Part shown: positions 34,034 through 43,220 of the stretch, piece after piece
Layout: each line of letters starts with the position of its first letter
Position numbering within the stretch: the first letter of the stretch is position 1
Assembly (NCBI RefSeq): GCF_030811655.1
Contig: NZ_JAUSRE010000017.1
Span: 1-64,000 of the forward strand
DNA: 64,000 nt
Reading direction: 5' to 3'
From: Pseudarthrobacter enclensis
Lineage (GTDB): Bacteria > Actinomycetota > Actinomycetes > Actinomycetales > Micrococcaceae
Made by a program: the position numbers and the translations under genes
The notes under the pieces: model-generated
Told to the model about the DNA's origin: nothing
What the model saw: the letters and a program-made list of their open reading frames with translations, nothing else
The model's database searches: none

Positions 34034-34573
34034 TTATGGCTTGGCAGGGTCCTCCGGGGTCGCCTGGTCGGCGGACACGCTCTCGCTGGACGATGCCATC
34101 CCGTCTTTCAGGATCCGCGCGTGAATCTGGCGTGTGAGTTCATGGACCGCACGCGTGAGATCGGTGTTTTCTACGAGCAGCTGTTCCTGGGCGGTGTAGT
34201 CGTGATCGGCTTTCGCCTGTTGGAAGGCCGCTTGGCGGTTTTGCCCGATCATCACGAATGTTGAGAGGAAGATTGCTTCAAGCGAGACGATCAGGGTCAA
34301 TGTCGGCCATGGACTCTGTTCGAAAACGAGCATCCACACAGCGAACAGCGCAACGTGCAAATAGACGAAATTCATCGACCCGGCGAACGAGGTGATGGCG
34401 TCGGCGACCCGCAGCTGAAGGCTTGCCGCCCTGTGCTCCGCCTCCGCCAGGACCGATGGGTGACGATTCGACCGTTCTCCTTGAGCGAGCAACCGCACCG
34501 GCCTCAGATACGAGTGGGCACGTGTCTGCGGTGTTGCCGTGCTGGACGGCCGGTCTCCGGTCTTTTCTGTCAT
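34034..34573 (-). CDS. DUF1003 membrane protein
   Basis: 179 residues. Two membrane segments (MNFVYLHVALFAVWMLVFEQ and LIVSLEAIFLSTFVMIGQN) followed by NRQAAFQQAKADHDY, the DUF1003 signature, and a helical tail. ATG 34573 follows GGGGAG with seven bases between; the open frame to 34690 is not conserved. Function unknown; family members are integral to the cytoplasmic membrane. Confidence 0.9.
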   Translation of the reverse strand: MTEKTGDRPSSTATPQTRAHSYLRPVRLLAQGERSNRHPSVLAEAEHRAASLQLRVADAITSFAGSMNFVYLHVALFAVWMLVFEQSPWPTLTLIVSLEAIFLSTFVMIGQNRQAAFQQAKADHDYTAQEQLLVENTDLTRAVHELTRQIHARILKDGMASSSESVSADQATPEDPAKP

Positions 34574-34643
34574 GTGCGCACTCCCCTGACTCACAGCGAG
34601 CACCCCTCGCCTTTGAGAGCGAGCATAACGCCCCCCGTCCCCG

Positions 34644-35134
34644 TCAGGCGGCGGCGACCTCCATGGCGAGCCGGGCTGCAGCGCGGGCACCCAGCAGGTT
34701 GGAGGGACGGGTGATGAAGTCTTCGGGGCCGAAGGTGTTCGGTGACGTTAATACGAGCTCCAGCTGGATCGCGTCCCCAGAGAGGGAGGCCACGAGGATG
34801 ATTGGTGAGCGACCGGCTGCCGTTGTGAAGCCCACGCGGACCGTAGGTCGACGAGGGAGCCGCCAGTACCTGGACAGCCGGTTCACCGGAGCGTGCGCCA
34901 GGATCTTCTTCTGGCCGGTCAGCAATGGCAACCCGTCCTTGAACGTGGCCACGTCCGTGGCCTCACAGCCGCTCAAGGTGTCGAGATTGGTGTTCCAGAC
35001 GTAGGCGCGTGCCAGGTCGGAGCCGAACCGGTGCTTGTCCTGGGCGTAGGCGAGCCCGTCAAAGGAGCGACGAAGCGGGCCCTCGCCTCGTCAATGATGT
35101 CTGCTTCCAGGGATTGGAGCTGGCCGGCCGTCAT
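34644..35134 (-). pseudogene. Conserved hypothetical gene with one frameshift
   Basis: ATG 35134 starts MTAGQLQSLEADIIDEARAR, and after a shift near 35068-35075 the frame continues RRSFDGLAYAQDKHRFGSDL and on to VNRLSRYWRLPRRPTVRVGF and TRPSNLLGARAAARLAMEVA before the stop at 34644. Joined, it gives about 163 residues of one soluble protein. The second frame alone has a stop just upstream and no ATG. Family not recognised. It could be a sequencing slip rather than decay. Confidence 0.6.
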
Positions 35135-35488
35135 GGCTTGTCCTGGAACGGCGTCACGGTCGCAATGAGCGATTTCGGGACAAGGAGGGGACAGCGGCTT
35201 TAATGCGCCGGTTCACCCGCCTACCGCGGCGCCCAGGTGAACGGTGTCAGCTGAGAAGCTGTCGCGATCCTGGCACCAAGACCGCGTCGAAGGTGCTGAC
35301 CACGGTCGCGGAGCTGGACTCGAGAGGCGTCCAGGGCTCTGTGCCTTGTCCGGGACAACGGCCCGCCTTCTACGGCCGTACCTAGGACGGTCAGAACGAG
35401 TGGGCAGCGACAACTTCTACAAGTCAGCCGAGCTGCTCACCCACATCGCCAATCCCGGCACCGGGCCGGCGTTCACGCTGACCACCGG
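35135..35488. other. Stretch without a supported gene
   Basis: A plus-strand frame ending at 35490 reads NFYKSAELLTHIANPGTGPA, which looks protein-like, but it is short, has no start signal and overlaps competing frames. No other element seen. Confidence 0.35.
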
Positions 35489-35920
35489 CTAGGCCTGGGC
35501 ACGTCCGGATAGACCGCGGGCCCTGGACTTTCGGAGTGACAGCGCCAGGGTGACGACCAGCAAAGGCAGCACCGTGGCGTGATAGGCCACGTCAGCAGGC
35601 TGCCCGCCGCTGACCGTAAAGCCGAGCCCGACGAGGAAGCCCACGATAGCGAAACCGGTTGCCCCTACCGCTGCTGTCCGCCCGCGCGCCGGACTGCGCA
35701 TAACCAGCACGGCGCCGGCAAGGAGGACCACACCAATGACTGCTTCGGCGATCCCCGCAGCCCCCGGGTTATAGGGCCTGGCCCCGCCGGCGATGACACC
35801 GGAGAGGTGCAGTCCCGAGATCACCGCCAAAGACAGGGCCTCGAGGAGCATCAGGGACGCGACGGCGCGGCGCATACGATCCGAGGAAAATCCCCGCCCC
35901 GAGTTCTTGATGGTTGCCAT
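35489..35920 (-). CDS. Four-segment membrane protein of unknown function
   Basis: 143 residues with four hydrophobic segments (SLMLLEALSLAVISGLHL, AEAVIGVVLLAGAVLVM, VGATGFAIVGFLVGLGF, VLPLLVVTLALSL) and a basic tail. ATG 35920 begins MATIKNSGRG; ATG 35956 is an alternative. The layout recalls DoxX/DUF4345-like small membrane proteins, but no family motif is firm. Confidence 0.72.
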   Translation of the reverse strand: MATIKNSGRGFSSDRMRRAVASLMLLEALSLAVISGLHLSGVIAGGARPYNPGAAGIAEAVIGVVLLAGAVLVMRSPARGRTAAVGATGFAIVGFLVGLGFTVSGGQPADVAYHATVLPLLVVTLALSLRKSRARGLSGRAQA

Positions 35921-37085
35921 ACCAACCACGCTAATCAACAGCGGCACGTCCCGCATCATCCCGGGGTGGTATCCGGGGTTACTCCCCGAGCAGTACTGCT
36001 CCACCCCAAAGAGACCGCACAGTCTCACCGCACACATGGGTGCAGGACCGAAATCGCAACGACAGCAAACACCAAGCCTCCCAGATCGAACTGGCGAACC
36101 TGTCAACGAACAGCGTCCACAAGACCATCGACTCCGCCCCCCACGAAGCACTCATCATCAGCCCTGACGCCGCAGCAAACACAATCCAGGCCGTCCAAGA
36201 CGTCGTCACCGCCGCGCGGACCGGCGCGCCCTTGTCCCGCTGAATCCAAATAGAGAATGCTGCTGATCTCCGCGCCACCGGATGACTACGGCGCAAGGGG
36301 TGATGTGACCGGCGCAGCAACGCCATCTACTAAGGCTGGACCATGTACATAGGTGCATGCCCCCGTCGGCATAGCCAGCTCTACTAAGAGTTCACTGTCG
36401 CCGAATGACTTTCCGGCCCCTAGCCGAAGTTCGCGTGACCGGCGTCGTCTGTCGGGCACTGTCGAGACATCCACGGCCCTGCCCCCAGTCGGCGCTGGTT
36501 ACTTGCCCTGCGCCGTGAGAGCAGCTCAGTAATTCCGGGCGCACTCCTCTGCCTGTAGTAGTTCACGGAAGATCATGGACGCCTACCACCTTGAGGCGAC
36601 CCCCAAGCAGACCTACGCATCCTGACTAACGCGACAAATAGCGTCGCAAAAAGACCGCCATTTATCGCCGTGAGTCACACGTGCGGAACAGGGATCAGGG
36701 CAGCCGTCCCACTACCTTCAGTTCGTGAGACGCCGCCGAAGGAGAGCGGCCTGTACTGTTGTCATTTTCAGAAGTCGTCTGGACGAGTGCCAAAGCCGTC
36801 TTCACAGGTCGGCCCGTTCATCCACAGGCTGTCCTGTATCTAGCGTCCCAAGGCACCGAGGTTTCGAGACCAGGACCTTGAATAAGTCGGCCTGCCGCCG
36901 GGGGATCCCTTACAAGGCACTCCGCGAATCATTGCGTTGGTGCGCGTCGGGCCGTGCCGAGACAGTCCACGCGCGCGGCCGGCACTCAGTGCTGACCTTT
37001 CTCCTCTCCGAACACGGATCTCCTTCCCTCGATGAGGGGACTTCCGACCCAAGGTCGACGGCCGCCTTGCCCCTAGCATCGAGGT
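35921..37085. other. Long stretch without a confident gene
   Basis: Competing short frames on both strands. A plus-strand 67-codon frame (36040-36243, NRNDSKHQASQIELANLSTN) and an antisense hydrophobic frame exclude each other and neither has a ribosome site. At 36630-36648 GCGAC / GTCGC forms a small hairpin. Codon usage is flat, in line with decayed or non-coding DNA. Confidence 0.4.
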
Positions 37086-37844
37086 ATGTCAGAGCTGTCA
37101 TGGCCCAAGGGCCCAGCGTGGTCCTCCCTCTACCGGATCGGCGGTATCGCCGGGCTCATGGTCGTCATCTTCGGTGTGGCGGCCCTCGCCCTCTATGCAG
37201 TGAATCCACCGCCGGTGTCCGGCGGTGAGGCGACGCTGCGGTTCATCGCGGACCACAAGGGGTCCTACATCGCTCAGCAGCTCCTCTGGCTCGTGCCGTC
37301 CCTTTTCGCGCTCATCGTGTTCGTCGCCCTGCTCATCGCGCTCCTCCCGGCCAGCCCCAGCCTCGCGGTCCTCGGGTTCGCAGTCGGCGGAGCTTCCTGG
37401 ACCGCGCTCCTGGCCGTGCCGGTGACGAGCGAGGGAACCCTGTCGCTCGTCTACCTCAGCGACCAGTACGTTGGCGCAGCGGACCCCTCGGCGAGGTCTG
37501 GCTTCGTCGCGGCCGCAGAGGCCTTCGTGGCGGAGAACAACACGGTTTCGCTCGCGGGGGTGCTCACCCCATTGGGGATCTTCCTGATCTCGCTGCCCAT
37601 GGTCCGCGGCGCACTCCCACACTGGACCGGCTGGCTCGGGATCGTAACGGGCTCCCTTGGACTCCTCAGCGAAGCCCTGCGCTTCACCGCCCCAGCCCTC
37701 TATGCCGTGTACGGGCCGCTGTTGTGGGCGTGGTTCGCAGTTGTCGGCGTCTCGCTCCTGCGGCTTCCCGCCCGCAGCGAGGTCCCGGCCCTCTCGATCC
37801 CCCGGCGCCCCCAGGGGAGCTCGAGAGCACGGAGAACGGCATGA
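37086..37844 (+). CDS. DUF4386-like integral membrane protein
   Basis: 252 residues with about six membrane segments (GIAGLMVVIFGVAALALYAV, LFALIVFVALLIALLPA, LAGVLTPLGIFLISLPMV, GWLGIVTGSLGLLSEALRF and others), a layout seen in DUF4386-like proteins. The stop overlaps the ATG of the next gene (ATGA), so the two are translationally coupled. Function unknown; operon partners are two SRPBCC-type proteins. Confidence 0.82.
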   Translation: MSELSWPKGPAWSSLYRIGGIAGLMVVIFGVAALALYAVNPPPVSGGEATLRFIADHKGSYIAQQLLWLVPSLFALIVFVALLIALLPASPSLAVLGFAVGGASWTALLAVPVTSEGTLSLVYLSDQYVGAADPSARSGFVAAAEAFVAENNTVSLAGVLTPLGIFLISLPMVRGALPHWTGWLGIVTGSLGLLSEALRFTAPALYAVYGPLLWAWFAVVGVSLLRLPARSEVPALSIPRRPQGSSRARRTA

Positions 37845-38284
37845 CAAGGATCAATGGCTCGATCCTCATCCGGCGCCCGGTCGAGCAGGTCTTCGACTTC
37901 GTCGCAGACGAGCGCAACGAGCCCGTGTACAACCCGCAGATGCGCAGCGTCGAAAAGACCACCCCGGGACCGATCGGGATCGGCACCCTGTGGCACGTCG
38001 TGATGGCATCCGGGAAGCGAATCACCCCGTTTGAGCTGGAGGTCACCGAGTACGTACGCCCGAGCCGCCTCGGATCCATCACCCGCATGAGCAGCGCAGA
38101 CATCGATGGAGCCCTCACTTTCGTCCCCGAGGCCAGCGGAACCTTGATGAGCTGGTCCTGGGACCTCCGGCCCAAGGGAATGCTGAAGCTCGCGGCCCCC
38201 ATTTTCGCCTCAATCGGACGCAGGCAGGAGCAACGGAACTGGTCCAGCCTCAAGACACACCTTGAAGACCGCAGGGAGCCATGA
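37841..38284 (+). CDS. SRPBCC family protein
   Basis: 147 residues: INGSILIRRPVEQVFDFVAD opens the START/Bet v1 fold, FELEVTEYVRPSRLGSITR lies in the centre and a long C-terminal helix closes it (KGMLKLAAPIFASIGRRQEQ). ATG 37841 overlaps the previous stop. Probably binds a hydrophobic ligand; the adjacent membrane protein may share the task. Confidence 0.88.
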   Translation: MTRINGSILIRRPVEQVFDFVADERNEPVYNPQMRSVEKTTPGPIGIGTLWHVVMASGKRITPFELEVTEYVRPSRLGSITRMSSADIDGALTFVPEASGTLMSWSWDLRPKGMLKLAAPIFASIGRRQEQRNWSSLKTHLEDRREP

Positions 38285-38351
38285 CCCCCTTGACGAGGGT
38301 TTCGAAGATGCGGGAGGAACGTCCAAGATGCCTGGACGAAGGGATCTCCCA

Positions 38352-39002
38352 ATGAGCGCGACGCCGGCGCAACCGCCCGCACCGGGCGCTGGAGGTGCGG
38401 CTGGGCCGGTGCTGCTCCTGGACCAGTTCCTGCCGGAATACGATCTCTCCATCGTGCACGCCGACGTCTTCCGGGCACCTCCTGCCGAGTGCTACGAGGC
38501 TGCCCTCGAGATGGACCTCTTCCAGGCCCCGCTGGCCCGGGTTCTGCTCGGCCTGCGAGCCTTGCCTCAGCGTGTGGCAGGGACCCTGAGGGGACGCGGG
38601 AAGGGGACCGTCCCCGCGGCATCCTGGGATACGTTCCGGCTCAAGGACATGGTCGGTCTGGGCTGGATCCTGCTCGGCGAATCCCCAGGGGCCGAGGTGG
38701 TCCTGGGCCAGGTAAGTCGGCCTTGGAAATCGGTCGCTGCCTCCGCCGATGCACCGACCACCCCCACGCAGTTCACCGGCTTCGGCCAGGCGGGTTACGC
38801 CAAGATCGCCGCCGGTCTGAGGGTCGATCCCTACGGGGCGGGCTCCTCGATTCTGACGGTTGAAACGCGGGTGGCCATCACGGACGAGACGAGCCTCCGT
38901 CGGTTCCGCCGTTACTGGGCACTCACCGGCCCGTTCAGCTCGGTCATCCGTCGAATGGCGCTGCGCCAACTCGCCGACGAACTCCGACGACCCGGCCGGT
39001 AA
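38352..39002 (+). CDS. Conserved hypothetical protein, third gene of the SRPBCC operon
   Basis: 216 residues. Core reads YDLSIVHADVFRAPPAECYE, FRLKDMVGLGWILLGESPG and, near the end, YGAGSSILTVETRVAITDE with FRRYWALTGPFSSVIRRMAL. The ending is typical of DUF2867/SRPBCC-like proteins. ATG 38352 follows AAGGGA with a proper spacing; ATG 38328 and an overlap start at 38262 are possible. It begins 67 bp after the SRPBCC stop. Function unknown. Confidence 0.8.
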   Translation: MSATPAQPPAPGAGGAAGPVLLLDQFLPEYDLSIVHADVFRAPPAECYEAALEMDLFQAPLARVLLGLRALPQRVAGTLRGRGKGTVPAASWDTFRLKDMVGLGWILLGESPGAEVVLGQVSRPWKSVAASADAPTTPTQFTGFGQAGYAKIAAGLRVDPYGAGSSILTVETRVAITDETSLRRFRRYWALTGPFSSVIRRMALRQLADELRRPGR

Positions 39003-39281
39003 GACCACCGCGGAGCACAATCGTGGGATAGGGTCATGACCCCATCTGGGAAGCCACAACAAGTCCGGGCCTGTGGGGCCTGTGGGCACTTCTGGTGCCG
39101 CTGATGGTGGCCCAGGCCCACCTTCCTTGTATGCCTGCCGGGACGGCTATTAGGCGAACGAGGTGTGCGAAGTGCAGAGCGAGCTTCCGACACCCGGGTC
39201 TCCTCGTGCGGACTTATCGACCAGGGACGTGCTGGGCAAACACCGGCTGCACTGATAAATGGACGCCGTTCTCCGTTAGCA
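39003..39281. other. Intergenic stretch, nothing supported
   Basis: Short overlapping frames only. No hairpin, repeat or start signal that I can support between the SRPBCC operon and the STAS-like remnant. Confidence 0.4.
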
Positions 39282-39461
39282 CTAGCCTTCCAACCATCAG
39301 AGGGCCTCTTCCTCATCCACGAAGTACCTGACGGGGCAATGAGGCCAGACGAGCCCGCGAAGGCCGTGGGCGATGACTTTGTCGACGGCCGTGCTGCCGT
39401 GGAGGGCGAAGGCCGTCACGTGGGTTGCCTCACTGTAGAACGTGACAGCTTCCCTGCTCAC
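39282..39461 (-). pseudogene. STAS/SEC14-like protein remnant, copy 2
   Basis: Reads SVSREAVTFYSEATHVTAFA, then STAVDKVIAHGLRGLVWPHC and PVRYFVDEEEAL before an in-frame TGA (39299-39297), after which WLEG and TAG follow in the same frame. It is the C-terminal two fifths of the family seen at 33715 and 43221. The nonsense codon sits four residues before the natural end. Confidence 0.7.
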
Positions 39462-39606
39462 TGAGGGCCTTCGACTGCCAATCCCCCATTGTGGTGACTG
39501 GGGTCATGGGGGGTGCAGGAAGGGGGCGCGTCCCCCTATACGCCGGCAGTACCCGGCCCTACTCTTTCCCCGCAAGAACCCAACAACACGGACGGAGGGG
39601 TTCGAC

Positions 39607-39999
39607 ATGGGAGCACAGGAAGACGTCGCACTGGTGAGGCGCGGGTATGAAGCGTTCAGCGCGGGCGACATGGACGCGCTCAGGGAGCTGTTCACCGAGG
39701 ATGCCGTCTGGCATACCGGCGGAACCGGTGGCCTTTCAGGACAGAAGAAGGGTGTCGGGGAGATCCTGGCGTATTTCGGTGAGCTGTTCTCACGGTCCCA
39801 GGGGACACTCAAGCTCACTCTGGACGATGTTGCCGCGGGCGACAGGTACACGATCGGGGTGCAGTCGGGCCATGCGGAGCGCCACGGGAAGTCGCTGGAC
39901 CAGCGGACTGTCATCGTATTCACCATCTCCGGCGGCAAGGTGTCGGAAGCCCTGGAGATGGCGGAGGACACGGCCCAGGCATCCGACTTCTGGTCCTGA
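39607..39999 (+). CDS. SnoaL/NTF2-like protein
   Basis: 130 residues with the SnoaL pattern: DVALVRRGYEAFSAGDMDAL, LFTEDAVWHTGGTGGLSGQK and the paired final strands DQRTVIVFTISGGKVSEALE. ATG 39607 follows GGAGGGG at a good spacing; the longer open frame has no support. Likely a small ligand-binding or isomerase-type protein; substrate unknown. It precedes the CsbD gene. Confidence 0.88.
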   Translation: MGAQEDVALVRRGYEAFSAGDMDALRELFTEDAVWHTGGTGGLSGQKKGVGEILAYFGELFSRSQGTLKLTLDDVAAGDRYTIGVQSGHAERHGKSLDQRTVIVFTISGGKVSEALEMAEDTAQASDFWS

Positions 40000-40030
40000 A
40001 AGGAAGGCCACCTACTTGCGCATCCAATCC

Positions 40031-40042
40031 TAAGCATGCTTA
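40031..40042. promoter_or_regulatory. 12-bp palindrome upstream of the CsbD gene
   Basis: TAAGCATGCTTA is a perfect palindrome, followed immediately by CTATGGGT, a plausible -10 region, 50 bp before the CsbD start. It could be a regulator site for a stress promoter. Chance occurrence cannot be excluded. Confidence 0.35.
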
Positions 40043-40092
40043 CTATGGGTGCAGCCGAATGCGAACGGCTACCAACCAGAGGAGGAAACACC

Positions 40093-40266
40093 ATGGGATT
40101 GGGCGACAAGATTCAGAACGCCGCCGAGAAAGCCGGCGGCAAGGGCAAGGAAGCGGCCGGCAGCGCCACTGGCGATGAAAGCCTGAAGGCCGAAGGCCAG
40201 GCTGACCAGGCCAAGGGCGACGTGAAGCAGGCCGGCGAAAAGGTCAAGGACGCCTTCAAGGACTGA
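40093..40266 (+). CDS. CsbD family stress protein
   Basis: 57 residues: MGLGDKIQNAAEKAGGKGKE and DVKQAGEKVKDAFKD give the repeated amphipathic helices of CsbD-like proteins, general stress proteins of unknown mechanism. ATG 40093 is preceded by AGAGGAGGAAACACC. A decayed copy with the same leader lies at 16099. Followed by a strong terminator 14 bp later. Confidence 0.93.
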   Translation: MGLGDKIQNAAEKAGGKGKEAAGSATGDESLKAEGQADQAKGDVKQAGEKVKDAFKD

Positions 40267-40280
40267 CAGGCATACCGGGC

Positions 40281-40313
40281 AGGGCGCGCTCAGCGAACGG
40301 GGCGCGCCTTTTC
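40281..40313 (+). terminator. Terminator, copy 2 of the 33-nt repeat
   Basis: Same 33 bases as 19794-19826, ending in TTTTC, directly after the CsbD gene. A related but shorter version lies at 43137-43166. Confidence 0.85.
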
Positions 40314-40395
40314 CGTGCCCGGGCCCGGGAAACTTCGCCCCTGATGGCTCGGAGTTTCCCCCGGGCCACCCGGGACACGGTCCCATGCTTTGGCC

Positions 40396-40614
40396 ATGCA
40401 CCCCTTTGTGGCATTCACCCTGGTGTTCCTTGCCGGGTTTGCATGGTTGGGCACCGTTCTGACTCTGCTGATTTCCCTGGCGAAGGCCCGACCGCGAGTG
40501 GGGGCGCAAACTGACCCGGGTGCTGGTGGCACCGCAGCGGATGCGCGCCTCCGGGATTTGACTTCCCCGGGTAGCTCTGTGTTTCCCGGAATCACGTCAG
40601 GCCAGCACGGCTGA
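40396..40614 (+). CDS. Small membrane protein with polar tail
   Basis: 72 residues: one membrane helix (FVAFTLVFLAGFAWLGTVLT LLI) then a polar Gly/Ala/Asp tail. The FAW-x-G pattern is shared with the 54-residue protein at 52841. A TTG two codons earlier is an alternative start. Function unknown. Confidence 0.6.
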   Translation: MHPFVAFTLVFLAGFAWLGTVLTLLISLAKARPRVGAQTDPGAGGTAADARLRDLTSPGSSVFPGITSGQHG

Positions 40615-40640
40615 TTCGTCCTTCTATGCAAGGAGAAACC

Positions 40641-41320
40641 ATGACCCCCGCCCGCTCAGTCATTGTCTTTGACGTGAACGAAACATTGTCCGATATGTCC
40701 CCTATGGGGGAGCGCTTCCGCGAAGTCGGGGCACCCACCGAGATGGCGAAGCTCTGGTTCGCGACTCTCCTGCGTGACGGCTTCGCGCTGGCCACCAGCG
40801 GAGACAACGGTTCGTTTGCCGCCATCGGTGCCGGTGTGCTCCGGGGGCTGTTGAGTGGGGTGGAGCTCGACCGGCCCCTTGACGCGGCTGTCGACCACGT
40901 TATGGGCGGCATGAAAGACCTGGGAGTGCATCCGGATGTGCCGGAGGGGATCCGAGCCCTCAGGACCGCAGGGTTCCGGCTGGTGACGCTCAGCAACGGC
41001 TCAGCCCAGATCGCCGGGAAGCTGTTCAGCGATGCCGGGATCAGGGATGAATTTGAGTCACTGCTGTCGGTCGAAGTCGCGCCCGCGTGGAAGCCTGCAC
41101 GCGGCTCCTACGAATACGCGGCCGCCAGTACCGGTACCGATCCGGGCAGCATGCTGCTCGTGGCCGTTCACCCGTGGGACATCCACGGCGCCGCCCGCGC
41201 CGGGCTCCGAACCGCCTGGCTGAACAGGACCGCAGGCAGCTACCCCCCTATTTTGAGGCTCCGGACGTCACCATTTCCACCCTGACCGAACTCGCACCGG
41301 CCCTGACAGCAGACGCCTAA
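40641..41320 (+). pseudogene. Haloacid dehalogenase type II-like gene with a frameshift near its end
   Basis: HAD phosphatase/dehalogenase fold: nucleophile Asp in VIVFDVNETLSDM, motif II RLVTLSNGSAQ, and motif III/IV region VAVHPWDIHGAARAGL. A missing base in the C run at 41243-41248 breaks the frame: as written it stops at 41285, whereas the alternative frame continues YFEAPDVTISTLTELAPALT to 41318-41320, the expected end. Only the last dozen residues are affected, so activity may survive. ATG 40641 follows AAGGAG. Cotranscribed with the Old Yellow Enzyme and peroxiredoxin genes. A homopolymer sequencing error is a real possibility. Confidence 0.82.
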
Positions 41321-41453
41321 ACACGGCCCACCACCAGCAGGAAGACCAGACGTGCCGGGAATTTAATGCCGCGCCGTGGTCTTGCCGCTAATACGGGCCT
41401 TTCTCCAAACGCCCTTGCCAGGAACAATCCCCGAGACTTTCAAGGACACTTTC

Positions 41454-42557
41454 ATGCCCCACCTCGATCCCCTCTGGACCCCCTTTTCTATCGGGTCCAC
41501 CGAGCTGCCCAACCGTGTCGCGCTGGCGCCGATGACCCGTGTCAGCGCCACCGAAGACGGCCATGCAACCGGCCGGATGGCTTCCTACTACTCCCGGTTC
41601 GCGGCCGGCGGCTTCGGACTGCTCATCACCGAAGGCATCTACACCGACACCACCCACAGCCAGGGCTACCTGTTCCAGCCGGGCCTGGCCACCACTGAAC
41701 AGGCCGAGTCCTGGGCCAAGGTCGTGGACGCCGTCCATGCCCGCGGCTCCCGCATTTTCGCCCAGCTGATGCACGCGGGCGCCCAGTCACAGGGCAACCG
41801 GTTCGTTGACTCCACGCTTGGCCCCTCCGCTGTCGCCCCCAAGGGAGAACAGCTAGGCTTCTACCGCGGCGAAGGACCCTACCGCCAACCGCAAGAGGCC
41901 ACGACAGCGCAGCTCGACGAGGTGCGCGAGGGCTTCGTGAACGCGGCGCTCAACGCGAAGGCCGCCGGCTTCGACGGGGTGGAGATCCACGGCGCGAATG
42001 GCTACCTGCTGGACCAGTTCCTCACGGACTACCTGAACCAGCGCACCGACCAGTACGGCGGCAAACCCGAAAACCGGGTGCGGCTTGCCGTTGAGGTGAG
42101 CCGGGCCGTCCGCGACGCGGTGGGGCCCGACATGAGCGTCGGCATCCGCGTTTCCCAGGGCAAGGTCAGCGATTACACGCACAAATGGGCCGGGGGGGCC
42201 GACGAAGCAAAGACGATCTTCACCGCCCTGGCCGCCACCGGAATCGACTACATCCACACCACCGAATACCGTGCTGACGCCCCTGCCTTTGGCGAGGAAG
42301 GCGACTCCCTCGCCGCCTTGGCCAAGCAGCACGCAGGCTTGAGGGTTATTGCCAACGGCAGCCTTGATGAACCGGAAGCAGCAGCCGCTCTAATCGCTGA
42401 CGGGCAGGCCGACGTCATCGCACTCGGCAAAGCAGCTCTCGCCACCCGCGACTGGCCCCGCCGGGCACGCAGCAACGACGGCCTGGACGAACTCGACGGC
42501 AGCCTCTTCTCGCCGGTCGCCGACGTCAAGGACTGGGAACTCGAGCAAACCGCCTAA
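41454..42557 (+). CDS. NADH:flavin oxidoreductase / Old Yellow Enzyme
   Basis: 367 residues, FMN-binding TIM barrel. Landmarks: IGSTELPNRVALAPMTRVSA at the N terminus, AQLMHAGAQSQGNRF, the substrate-binding VEIHGANGYLLDQFLTDYLN and RTDQYGG, and the phosphate site VIALGKAALATRDWP. The group reduces C=C bonds of electrophilic enones and nitro compounds using NAD(P)H. ATG 41454 follows AAGGAC; the frame is open 26 codons further without conserved residues. Between a HAD enzyme and a peroxiredoxin, which suggests detoxification of reactive compounds. Confidence 0.92.
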   Translation: MPHLDPLWTPFSIGSTELPNRVALAPMTRVSATEDGHATGRMASYYSRFAAGGFGLLITEGIYTDTTHSQGYLFQPGLATTEQAESWAKVVDAVHARGSRIFAQLMHAGAQSQGNRFVDSTLGPSAVAPKGEQLGFYRGEGPYRQPQEATTAQLDEVREGFVNAALNAKAAGFDGVEIHGANGYLLDQFLTDYLNQRTDQYGGKPENRVRLAVEVSRAVRDAVGPDMSVGIRVSQGKVSDYTHKWAGGADEAKTIFTALAATGIDYIHTTEYRADAPAFGEEGDSLAALAKQHAGLRVIANGSLDEPEAAAALIADGQADVIALGKAALATRDWPRRARSNDGLDELDGSLFSPVADVKDWELEQTA

Positions 42558-42594
42558 CCCCAACCGATCAATCTTTCACAGCAGGAAGGTAACC

Positions 42595-43118
42595 ATGACG
42601 CTCATTCCGACGCAGACAGCACCCGCCCTTGACCTTGCCCTGGTGGGCTGGGGAACCACCGATGATCTGAAGCTCGGCACCGGGGAGGGCGGCCGCTTCA
42701 GCCTCATCGTCTTCTTCCGGGGCCTGCACTGCCCGATCTGCCGCAAGCAGATGGCTGAAATCGACAAGCGGATCGAGGACCTGAAAGCCGCCGGTATCGG
42801 TCAGGTGGTCGCCGTCAGCATGGAAACGCTCGAACGGAGCACCCGGATCGTGGATGAATGGCACCTGGCCAGCCTCCGGGTCGCCTACGGTCTGGAAGAG
42901 GAAGCTGCACGGATGTGGGGCCTGAACCTCTCCCACGCGATCAAGGACGCGAGCCGGACCTGTTCAACGAACCAGGCATCTTCATCCTCGATGAGGACGG
43001 CACCCTGTTCTGGTCCAGCACGGCCACCATGCCCTTCGGCCGACCGTCCCTGGATGACGTGATCTCCGGGGTCCGCTACGCCCAGGAGCACGACTACCCG
43101 GCCCGCGGCGCCGCCTGA
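42595..43118 (+). pseudogene. Peroxiredoxin-like (AhpC/TSA) gene with a frameshift
   Basis: Frame 1 reads LIVFFRGLHCPICRKQMAEI with the CPIC redox centre and runs to LNLSHAIKD. Near 42946-42955 one base is missing; the other frame continues EPDLFNEPGIFILDEDGTLF, TATMPFGRPSLDDVISGVRY and ends at 43118. The joined product would be about 174 residues, the normal size. As written, the first frame stops at 43062 with an unrelated tail. Third gene of the HAD-OYE-peroxiredoxin group; ribosome site AGGAAGG. A 3' fragment of a second copy is at 47209. Confidence 0.85.
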
Positions 43119-43136
43119 GCCGAAAAGTAGCCGAAT

Positions 43137-43166
43137 GGCGCGTCCCCGGGAACGGGCGCGCCTTTT
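43137..43166 (+). terminator. Terminator of the oxidoreductase operon
   Basis: GGCGCG (43137-43142) pairs with CGCGCC (43157-43162) with further CC/GG pairing inside, followed by TTTTC. The right half is the same as in the 33-nt terminator repeat at 19.8 and 40.3 kb. Confidence 0.75.
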
Positions 43167-43220
43167 CCATGCCCGGCGGACCGAGCGCTGGAATTCAATA
43201 GGCTCCCTTTGCAGCCCTCG

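Noticed and set aside
36040-36243. 67-codon plus-strand frame with regular composition
   Set aside because: No start signal or family, and an equally long hydrophobic frame exists on the opposite strand; cannot decide.
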